Shown here: in pieces, positions 53,695 to 64,000 of the stretch
How the letters are laid out: every line of letters begins with the position of its first letter
How positions within the stretch are numbered: position 1 is the first letter of the stretch
Source of the DNA: Kappaphycus alvarezii
Taxonomy: Eukaryota > Rhodophyta > Florideophyceae > Gigartinales > Solieriaceae
Assembly: GCA_002205965.3 (NCBI GenBank)
Contig: NADL03000637.1
Location: forward strand, 1 to 64,000
DNA: 64,000 nucleotides
Reading direction: 5' to 3'
Translations under genes and position numbers: made by a program
The notes under the pieces: generated by a model
Database searches by the model: none
What the model saw: only the letters and a program-made list of their open reading frames with translations
What the model was told of the DNA's origin: nothing

Positions 53695-55599
53695 GAGATA
53701 ACGGCGCCGAGTACTGATTGGGATCTATTGAAAATAGTGCCATTCCGATTCCTATAAACAAGTGTTAAATTTCCTTATTACTTCATACCTCCCGTGACCG
53801 GGGAGAAATATGAGATAGTAGTAGTATTTTCGGCATATGGTGAACTCAGAGATGACCATTTCTTTGAACCCAACTGTAAGCAGCTGAAAATTTATTATTA
53901 AATCATAAAGGGTATTCTTAAATTTAAACCGTAAAATCAGGCAGATGTCTGGAATTGTAGTAAACGCTTTTATAAATTTCAATATTCTTCCAAGTTTGTC
54001 ATATTTTCATTTACAGGAGGTTGGAGGACGGGGTACCAGATTTCTTTGGCGTTCAAATGTCGGTCGTTCTAAATTTCTGGGTGCCATTTCCAAACTCAGA
54101 TGGTGCAATATCGACATGCCTAGGCAGTGAGCATCCCAGAACCCGCAAGGTTGGATCGGTTGCCGCACTGTCCCAACGAATGCCCGTTGATGGCTCCTTG
54201 CGTTGCTCTCAATCTTCAGGCTGCATTCGGGGCGATCGTCCCCACCTCCACATCGTACCACCAAGCCGCGGGTGCAATCCTATACTGCAGTATCCCACAA
54301 TCGATGGGGGATAACGATATTACTCGATGCTTGCGGGTCTCAACCCCACCACTGGTGGACTCTAATAGCCCATCCTGTCGCCGCTACCCTCTCTATGGTA
54401 TCGCACCTTTCTTTATTGGTGGAAATTGTATTGTGTGATTGTGCACCAGCACGCTTCCTGCGAAAATGAAATTCTTTTGGTGTTCGAACAAAGTCGATTT
54501 GCATTAAGTTGAATGGGTATGTATGCGCCTATTTGCAACGAGAACTGAATGAGTACTGTCAACCCTTACCGCAGATATTAATTTTTATCTATGTGATTTT
54601 CATTTTGCGTCTTGATCGCTCGCAAAAGAGAATGGGATCTCCAAGTATGCAAGCGATTCCGACAATACTGCTCGGGTATGGTATTGGCATAATCCGAATT
54701 TGCTAACTTTCGGAAAGTTAAGTATGGGTGCGGGCACTAACCGTGTGTGGTAATTTTTGCTCCTTATCTTTATTGCGATGTGGCTGAGGCTCTCCAGTTC
54801 CGCGTCAAGCAAGTGCAAAGCATGTATGTAAGTGCGTATCTACCATTCTCATCTGCGTTTCCATGACCCATTTTTCTTTGTACCTGTCTCCGTGGTCGTG
54901 TTACTAGGTAGAAGCTGATGTTCTGGGTTTGGTTTAAATGTGGTTTTTTCCATTTTTGTTGCTTTTACTTTTCGAATTAATGTCTTAATGTGGGGGGATG
55001 TCCACAGATCTCTCCCTAGTTGTGTTTCTAGTTCGGAGCGTGTATTTGGTAACTCGTTTGTGATTGCGTTTTAGAGTGTTCATTTTATGATTCGTTCGTA
55101 AGAAAAGGCTTGCACACAGGGTTTGTACAACCCCATCCTGAGATTTTCGAATCTGTTTTTTTCGGTATGAATACGCGCATGCGCCCCACCGTGCCGGATG
55201 CATCAAAATAACACACACAGTCAAACTCGAGTTCTAAAAGCACACCGGAGATGTGTGGCAAACTGTTTCCGCCTCGCTTTTCGGATTGTTAGTGCGTGCG
55301 TTTTCGGGCCTTGAGTCATGCAATTATATGTATCGTTTTACAGGGAAATTTTCGATGTTAACTCCGAAGGTCATTTTATTCCTCGTAGTGGTAATTATAG
55401 ATGAATCTCCTCCGTTAAACGACCCCGGAGTGCGGAAAACTAGTTTTATTCAATAAGAACCACTGCCTTGGGCCCAAGGGCGCCGGGAGGCAACTCTGAG
55501 GGTCCGAAAAGACCGTTCCTTGCCTATCCGCGGTCCGAGAGGACCCGTTGGAGCCCTTACTAGTCCTAAAATGTGGACCGGAAGGGTCATTTTCGACAA
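53695..55599. other. Stretch without recognisable features
   Basis: Mixed-composition sequence with only short open frames. Open stretches at 54007-54469 exist on both strands, but none shows a domain I recognise. Nothing else supportable. Confidence 0.4.
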
Positions 55600-56500
55600 A
55601 TATATCACCCAGGAATGCAGCAGTAGTCCAAGGTACCTTGGAGACCTGAGCTCCCCTGGGCATCTAAATTACCAGGATTCCTGCCAAATTGTCCAGGATT
55701 TCTGCAACTTGCTGGGATTACGGCAAATATTATCGTTATTTTTTGTTTAGAGAAAAATTACCAGGTTTCCCTGGAAACAACCCAGGACTTCCAGGTTTAG
55801 TTAATAAGCACCCAGAATTGCAGACCATAATTCCCGGCGTTACCTATAGAATTCCTGGACCAATTTCCAGGAATCCTGAGGGCTATATCTGAAACTCCAG
55901 GGAAACTCCCAGGAGCCCTGAGAAAACCTTTATCACGGGCTGAGTGGACTCCCAGGTTTCCCTGGAATACTACCAGGATTTCTGCGGATTTCTGGGATTT
56001 ATTTATGCTCTCCGGCCAGAACTGGTGAGTGGAAACCCATGCGTCCTGGTACTTTTTTCAGGACTTCTGGACTTAAACCCAGGATTCCTGGGGCGGTATA
56101 AGTGCAAAACCATGGAAACCCCCAGGAGTCCTGGTATTTTTTATACCAGGACCCAGGTTGAGTCCTAGGATACTCGGTATGCTACCAAGATTCCTGGGGA
56201 AATCCTGGGATTCCTTCGAGTTTCCTGTGATTTCTTTTTGCTTTTACATTCGAAATATGTGTAGCTAGCCTAGTTTAAGTTAATTAGTCTCCAGGGAACT
56301 AGCCCAGGATTCTCGGATCTTGGGCCTCTTGCCCAAGATACCTGGGAGTAAATCCTGAGGCCCAGTACCAGGATCATTTTCGAGGAATCCTGGTCTAGGA
56401 TTGGCCCTAGCCGAACGCAAGAATCCTGGGGGTAAATTATGTCCTGGAACATGGGAAATTTCCCAGAATTTCTGAGTGTACCCTGGACTTGGACAATTAC
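55600..56500 (+). repeat. Block of near-palindromic CCAGGAATCCTGG-like motifs, copy 2
   Basis: Same motif family as 35620-36690 and roughly inverted relative to it. Motifs such as CCCAGGATTCCTGGGG recur every 30-60 bases with many variants, and TACCGACGTA marks the right side. Spacing is irregular, so this is not a classical satellite. No protein is encoded. Confidence 0.7.
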
Positions 56501-59500
56501 CGACGTAGAGGTGTGACTATAGAATTGTACTATCTAGAATATAACTAAGTAAATAAAACGATGACGTGGGGCTCCACGTCAAATAAAAACATTGAAGGAA
56601 AATCATACTTCCAAATTCATTCAAGACGATGTAGTTTCTCTGTTACACCACTGTGTAATAGAGAATTGAAATAATAAAAGCGAAGAAGTTTCTGTTACAG
56701 AGCGGTGTAACAGAGACATTTTTACAGGTTAGATATGGTACATTATTCTAACTTCGTATTTTTAAAGACCCGAATGAGCTGATCTAAGTGAACTGAAAAT
56801 TTTAAATAACTGTCTAGGGCCATTTTAGACTACTATAAAGCTGATATCGTCAGCTTGAATGTCTGAACCGAGCTCAGGATGTCATGAAACGGCATGAATA
56901 ATTGCAAAGTGATATGAGACTTAATCCACTATCTAGATCTACGTTAAAAATCGCTGTATGGTAGGGATATTTTATAGAAACATATACAAAGCTATGGAAC
57001 AAGCGAAGAAGTAAGGAGTTTATAAATTGAACTCTTTTCTTCTGAAACGGTTATGCTTATCGAAAAAATTAAACAGCGTCATAGATTAGAAAATTGTTGA
57101 GTAAGAAAACAGGTAGTGCCTCTCAATTAAATTGTTTTACATACTTCATTGTTTCATTACCAAGCAAAACGTTGCGATCGTGCTTACCGCATGTGCGCAA
57201 AAAATAGACCTCCTTTCTAGTATCTCGAAGCTCGACCTAAGTTTGACTTGGGCTCTCCAGAAATGTACTCAAGGAGGTTGCAGACAGCTTTGGACTAGAT
57301 CATATAACTATCACTTATTTCCACCTCTTCTCTCATCTAATTTTCAATCAACACATATTCAGCCCTCGCTAAACTTTGATGTAAGGTACTTGGCGCAATG
57401 TTCAGATCTTTATGAATTCTGCTCCCCAAGGATTTCAGGGACGACTGCTAATTGCTGCTCATTCTACTAGCCGGGCCAGCCATTTCGAAAGTGCTGAAAA
57501 TTGTTGAATTTTGAGGATGCACCAAGGATGATTGACACGCGATCTTCGAATTATTAATAAAAGTGTGACATAAAATGGCGGCACTCGTTTTTGTTATAAA
57601 AGTAATTAAAATTCTGAAGCGATAGGTTATTCGGGCATCTCAGAAGAAGCGATAAAAAAGTTTTTTTGACGAGGAGAGCTAGATTTAAAAGATTACAAAT
57701 AGTAATTCGAATGCCTAAAAATTTCTACCAGAGAACTTCGCTATAAAAAGCGGAATATGGTATGTCTCAAGAATTAAGCATGTTAAAGGGTTTTGAAACA
57801 CTTGAAATTTATTTTTGTGAATTTCTATTATAACTGGAAGCCATTATTCATCACTAACCTGAGGTCCAGTATGTGTGTATATTTTCGCTTTTTCCCCTAT
57901 TTTTGGATGTTTACCGCCGAAGAGTGCGGTCGACACTAATTTCCCTTCCAAAGCTCGCGAGAGTGCATCAAATATAACGAGCCACGGTATTTTTTGACCC
58001 GTAATACGGAATATTCCGCCCTAATTACCATACTTGTATGAAGAAAATCCGAAAATTTTTCTGATGTTACCGAGTGAGTGGCTATTTAGTACTATTCGCC
58101 GAACTTGCAACTTTTGCGCCAGTGACTTCGCTGTGCTTTATAAAAATGGCAAAAAAATTCATATTTGAGTTCCAAGCGTTCATTTTTGGAGGTCAATGGA
58201 GCGATATACAGAAGTTGCCTCAATTTGAAACACGAAAACTCTTCACGGTATCAAAAGAGAAGAATTATTTTTTTAATTCATACAGAAAACTGTTTGGAAA
58301 AGTTTGAGCTGAAATAGTTCTTTAAAAGTGGCGAATTTCATCCAATAGTTTTTCTAACTGGCGTTTAATGTGTGTAGACCTTTTTCTATTTCGCTCAAGT
58401 GAAACTTTTGCAGGATTTACGATAACTTACAGTTCTACTGTCATCTAATGGGTTTTTATGCTCAAGAATAATCTAAAATTCTTCAGAAATGATTTTGAGT
58501 TCGTTTTTTGATGGTTTTAGCATCTTTGTAACATTTAACGTTTTACTAAAAAGGCTTCTCTAGCAAAAAAAATTGGATCTAGAAATTCATTATCGTGTTC
58601 CTTACGTTATCACAGTGGCTTTCTGGTTCATTTAAGTTATTTAAATCCTTTCGGTGGTACTAGTATATTTTTTTAATTTTATATGTTTAATTTGAGGCTT
58701 TTCAGGCTGTACTGCAATATTTTTTTGAGAAATTTGTCTATTTATTCTAGTAAAGAATATATTTCAAAAGCTTTTTGAATTGTTATTTTGGTAATTTTTG
58801 AAGGATTAACGGAGGTTTTAAGACACGAATGTTAGATTTCAGGCATGTATGTACGATATTTTTGCAGCTGTAAAGTCACAAATATGATTTCGCGTGCTCA
58901 ACAATGGTAGGGGAAGATGAGAATACACTGCAAAAATTGTCCTGAATATTACTACTGAAATATTTTTGAAACCCTACTATAATGGTAAAAATCAAGTGGG
59001 ACTGTTGGAAATATAGTAAAAATTTGCTGCAAATGGACGGTGTTATACAGTTTAGTGCATATGAAAGCCTGTTTCTGTTTCCTGGTTGAGTATTTGCGTA
59101 ACCTACCGTCCAGAGTAGTAAGAGGGACGCTTCTCAGTACTCTTATCCACCAGTGACTTTACCAAAAGCATAATGGAGGCCGCACAGTGCTGTACATTAA
59201 CATAGCCAACTTCTGAGGAACTCCCAAAATAGTCTCTCCCACTCTAGTTTTTATCTACAACGAAATCGCTGCTTTCCACAAAGTAGCATATGAGAAAATT
59301 CATGGAGAAAATTTAGTGCTCCGTTCTTTGTATTAAATGTAGCGACAAAAACCTATCTGATGACTTATGGAATCGAATTGTAAGCACTGAACAAGGTCGT
59401 CTATAACTCGTGAGTAAAATTACTTTTTAATGTTATCTGACATGCCGTAGCGGACCATAGCGGAGAATACCTCGACCTTGGAGTATGAGTAAAAGAATAT

Positions 59501-62500
59501 GACATAAAGGGATATTAAAATAAAAATATCTGTAACCTAAAGTATCTTTGGGACAAATATATTCAATTTAGTATATTTATTATTATTTTGGTAAGGTATT
59601 ACATGTGCATGTACATTAAAATTAAATTATCCTATCCCTTCTTTTGTTGTGCAAACCTGTTGTCAAGAAATAAGGAAATTGGCGAAAGAACAAAGATTCA
59701 GTTGGTCAGAGACTCTAACCGTCTCAAAACGTTTTTCTTTGAAATTCTGGAAAGCACATTTTCAATTCCATCGACCAAAGATCCCCGATAAACTATCTCA
59801 AGCATCATTTTAAGCAACAATGGCTTCTTTCATCATAATTTAACTGTAAAGATCAGTACCATCCACTTTATGAGACCTGAATTTTTCATTTAAAGTCGTG
59901 AAGGATGATACACAGGAACAAAAATCTCGCATTTACCAATTAGTGACAATATAGTTAAATTCATTACGTAAATAACATATCCTTACACATAGACAGGCTG
60001 AAACCAGAATAATTCTCTCTTTTATTATATTTGAGGGAAATAATCCTAGAGAATTTAAAATGAGGTAGATTATTTGGAAAAAACGAGTAACACCGATAAT
60101 GTAACCGACTACTGATTTTCAAGCCAGCCTAGCCATTAAAATCGGGCCTAGGGTAATCAGGACTGAGATTTTCGCGGTGGATCTCATATTCGTGGTACAA
60201 TAGTAAATTGATTGCAATGAAGATGCTGACTAGTCGGGTGTGGCTATTCATTCAGAAAATAAATAGATCAAATTTAATTGCACAAATATCTCCACGTAAT
60301 CATACTGGATCTAACATGAAGGTTGAATGGAATTTTTGATTATATTATCATAACTAATCATGGATTTGATTATGGTTTATCTTAGTATTTTTAGCTCTTG
60401 GATGCTTCCGATTTTTATTGTTGTGAACTTTCGTCATAGCTGGTATTTTATTCATAAAGAAATTAAATTTGTGCCCATAAGTCAGGCTTTCCATCTAATT
60501 TGCGATATTTTCTTGATAAAGCAATTTTCATTGAATTACAAAATACCCTTTGGAGGCCAATTATCCATTTTCATGAATGAATATTATTTCACACGTAGTA
60601 TGAAAAATGATCGGAAACTTTCGCAACTGTATTTTTTTATTGATTTCAGAGCATTCTTGGATGATGATCTAATATTCCCGCACAGAGCAAAAATATTTTC
60701 AACAATTTTGTAGAGGGCGTTAATCAAAAATTTCGGATCTATTTTACGTGGATGAAACAAGTTTTCGCTCGGTCCGATTAGGAAAAGACTTTTCATCACT
60801 AATCGCTAGATAAGAGACTGCAAAGCTGTTGCTACTTGTAGTACGCAAATTTTGGAAGAAATACAATCGTATTTAGTGCCAAAATTTAGAAGAAGGAACA
60901 TCAAACTTAGTAAAAAAGAAACTTCTGCAGGACAGATAGAGATAAATCGTTGGAGAAGAGATTCCTAGACCCAACTTTCCCGAAATAAAGGATTTTTAAG
61001 CCCAATATGCTAGCATATTACAGCAGTGGGAAAACACAGAGGTGGTTAAGGAATGGTGCGCAGAGACTACAAGAGAGTTTAGAAATTTCAGGCTCCACCA
61101 CCTATTTTCAGGTGCCAACCCTAATTGAAATTATTTTTGGGGCCACAGTTGACTTTAAAATACGTGTCCGCTTTGTTCTTTACTTCAAGTTATCTCCTTA
61201 ATTTCTTCTGTTCTCTAGATCAAGCAGTCTAAAAAGCCAACATAAAGTTTCTGGATAACCCTAAAACCTCAGTCGTGCACATGAAATATCAAATTATGCA
61301 AGCAAGGTAATTTTTTAGATGGTAATTACTAATAGCAAACAATTTCAAGATAAATATTAATATCTACTCCTCAATAGTATCATATATGAGATGAAAACCA
61401 ATCTATTCCTCCAAAATATCCATAATTCAAATAAAACTCATACAAATTTATTCGGGAAGCCCACGATTGCAGAAAGAATCCAGACACACCCCTAGATTCT
61501 CCAATTATTCCGAATGGCCCAAACTCTACTCTACACCATAAAATCGGAATGCGAAATTACGACGACACCGAAAATCTCTTCTCCCCCACCGCAGAAATTT
61601 TTGTATAGATTTAATCCAACAGCACACACATTATCACCCGGATCTTCTTAAATTCGGAGCATTATACATATAAATTATTCCCATATAGTTTACTCACCTA
61701 TTGAAGACATATCTACTCACTTATTCGCTCTGAATATTACTCTCGTGGGTATTCTTTGCATTTCGTTGGACCAATATCCATAAAAACACTAACAATAAAA
61801 ACTTAGGACCGATTTAGTAACGCAAATATGACTAAAATTTAGTTGAGCCCCTTAAGCTCTTGCTGGAATTTGAAAAATTGCATACTATAGTTTATTTGTT
61901 CATCTTTTCATTTGTTCAGTTCGGTGATGTGGTTCAATCCTATAAACTCCTCTACATCATCTTCGGCGAGGCTAATACAAACGCTGACGAATGAGATTTA
62001 TTTTTAAGGATGGATAAGCAGTTTAATTATGGCACTTGTTGAGAGGAAGGTGTTCAGAAATCAAATTTCTACTTTAATATTGGCAAAAAATTGCCGTATA
62101 TGGCCCCGAAATACCGTATGTATGATACAAATAGTACATTCAATTTTTGGAAAGAGTTAAAGGTCCATTTATGTCTCCAAAAAGTTTTCGAGTACTTGAA
62201 ATATACCCCTTGATTCGCAGTTTATACCTCAATTTCTGTCCTACCACTAATCTTCACAAAATATCGCAAAACTGAACTCCAGCTCAAAAATAATTCTGAA
62301 CTTAAGGGTTTATTGAGGTTTCTTCAAAACCCATTTTTTTGTCATAGTCCATGCGTTTTCCCAGAAGCTGGATGAGGAATAAAGATTAATAGGCAATTCA
62401 GATTCCCCTGATAATACTTTTTTTTCAATTGGAAAACAAAATAAATTGGATCATGTACATTCATATAAGAGCCTATGACCTAGAGGATCCACCAGGTTCA

Positions 62501-64000
62501 TGTTTCAAGATGCATAAGGCCCAGAAAAAAGTAATTTTCCCCTTATACTCCCAGTAATAAACAAAATTTGATTGAGAACGAAATGATCTTTGCCGACCGA
62601 TCAAGACTAAAGTTTTGTTTCAACAAAAGGATAAGAAACGTATTCGTTTGTTGAAATAAATTTAGGGAAAAATATGCCAACTGCCATCCTGACAATGACT
62701 GAAACTTTTCTCGAAGAGTGACATGTCATGAAAATATGTGAGTTGTTTACAATGTATCAAATTTACCTTTATGATTCCAGGTTTGCATTTTTTCCTGTTT
62801 AGCTAATTAAATAGAAGAATAGTGATTTCTCCATCTCCATGAGATCAGCATCTGCGGAACTAAACTTAATTAAGGTCTAAATAAATAGTTATGTCTGTAG
62901 CAGGAAGTAGTATCGTGAATGTGCGGCGTATAATTTTTCTTGGTCTACTAAGAGAAATGGCCTTCCATAGAATTAGAATACGGTAAGTAATTGTAGAAAT
63001 GGATCCACAGGAAATAGTTTTAAGGTCAATTTACGCCCAATGAGGAACTGATCTATGCTACTACTTTTAGCAGTAGTTAAATTTCCTCTAGAAAGAATCC
63101 TGTCATTACTATGTCACACAGAAGATGTCTGATATGTAAAATTATCGGGGTATCAAAGAAGGAGGGTGAAAATGGGAGCTATAACGTAGGGGATAGGTTG
63201 TATTTTTCGCTCCAGTGAGGATTTCAGGTCACTGTTTTTTACATTTCAAATATGACTGAAAGAGGCTTTTTATGATTCCTCCATGACACCAAATGAGTGT
63301 AATAATCTCTACATTCATTTGATTATATCTTGATGTTGAATAGACAGCGTTTTTAAACATTTTCACCTCTCTCAGTTTTCAGGTCTCAACTAACTCTTAG
63401 ATGAATATGCACTCTTAATGGGAACTGTGGTGCACTTGAGTTCTGAGGAAAACAGAAGGATGCTTGTAAGAGCTTTTAAGTTAATGTTCCGTCTGAATTA
63501 GGTACACTTGGAGAAATGAGAGTAAGGGATAAGATTATTTCCCATCTTGAAATGTATATACTTAGCCTCTGCTTTATTTCTTTTTCTCTTTTATACTGCA
63601 AAGAATCGGAGCTGGAATATTAAACACCAAAGTATTCCATGATACTTTAAATCATAGTATAAAAGTTTGATATAATGTACAAGAACGCTTCTTCTCATAT
63701 CTCCCAGCGGTCGTCAACCACAAAGCCTTGCATTTCTGACCGCACTGGGCGCTGCTATTCCTTTGTTTTCCTCTTTGTATATTTATCCCTTTAGAAATAC
63801 AGTTTTCCTTTATTATTTTTTTGACTTTCATTAACTTTCCATACAATTTGCTCTTTATGAGTACTAACGTCCTGCATGTAACACTTTATTCAATATGTAG
63901 AAATGGAGATATAGACTTTCACGTGTAAAACATTTATTGAAAAAAACTGCATCCAACTCGAAACTTCCCACTTAAATTTGGAGGACTCGAAACCTCGCTA
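56501..64000. other. AT-rich intergenic DNA, nothing identified
   Basis: About 7.5 kb of AT-rich sequence with only short, low-complexity open frames on both strands. No transposon termini, tRNA, rRNA or recognised coding region. A pair of similar words (CACTGTGTAACAGAG-like) occurs near 56640-56710. It contrasts with the dense transposon content to its left. Confidence 0.6.

Noticed and set aside
54007..54469. Candidate gene with open frames on both strands
   Set aside because: Several overlapping frames are open, none has a recognisable motif, and there is no supporting context.
60360..60713. Open frame of 117 codons in the AT-rich tail
   Set aside because: Composition is dominated by F, I, K and N as expected from AT-rich DNA. 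No domain or neighbouring gene supports it.

Overview
The window is eukaryotic nuclear DNA made almost entirely of transposable elements and their wreckage. I see no intact host gene, no rRNA, no functional tRNA and no CRISPR array. The evidence for a eukaryote is Ty1/copia and Ty3/gypsy polyproteins with LTRs, 5-bp target duplications, GT-AG introns and a primer site matching initiator tRNA-Met. The lineage cannot be fixed from this sequence; an alga, other protist or invertebrate are all possible.

Layout. Positions 1-13419 hold two head-to-tail copies (A and B) of one copia family (copia-I) that share the LTR at 5154-6393. B is inserted in the integrase region of a minus-strand element of a second copia family (copia-II, element C, 13420-17615). 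Positions 17616-30536 are a mosaic: a plus-strand copia-II element F (20430-26695), pieces of a third copia-I element D (18538-19234, 26696-29096, 29514-29974), pieces of a second LTR subtype (II-b), and a tandem array of 239-240 bp units carrying a tRNA-like sequence. Positions 30537-34444 hold another minus-strand copia-II element (E), interrupted by a solo II-b LTR with a perfect CCACA target duplication. A gypsy gag scrap follows, then a block dense in near-palindromic CCAGGAATCCTGG-like motifs (about 35620-36690), then an unrecognised decayed coding locus (37161-39877).

Positions 41135-48649 are a young, nearly complete Ty3/gypsy element on the minus strand. It has 720-bp LTRs that are almost identical and a GTATT target duplication. 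It runs gag, protease, RT, RNase H, integrase and then an extra ORF3. Beyond it lie fragments of an R2-like non-LTR reverse transcriptase gene in both orientations (48665-49969), a decayed plus-size DDE-transposase-like locus (50384-53694), a second CCAGGAATCCTGG block in inverted orientation (55600-56500), and AT-rich DNA to the end with nothing I can name.

The most unusual content: (1) copia-II elements carry, upstream of gag, a small separate gene for a basic protein with two U1/JAZ-type C2H2 zinc fingers whose reading frame is opened by a 144-bp intron; it is present in all three copies. (2) The gypsy ORF3 starts on an ATGA overlap with the pol stop and encodes a duplicated unknown module joined by an RG/P-rich linker. 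(3) Three LTR types with otherwise different sequence share a core motif at the same offset, about 135-138 bp from the LTR start. (4) The tandem tRNA-like units have retroelement-like boundaries. Nearly every coding region is broken, mostly by one- or two-base indels; that may be decay, sequencing error, or both.
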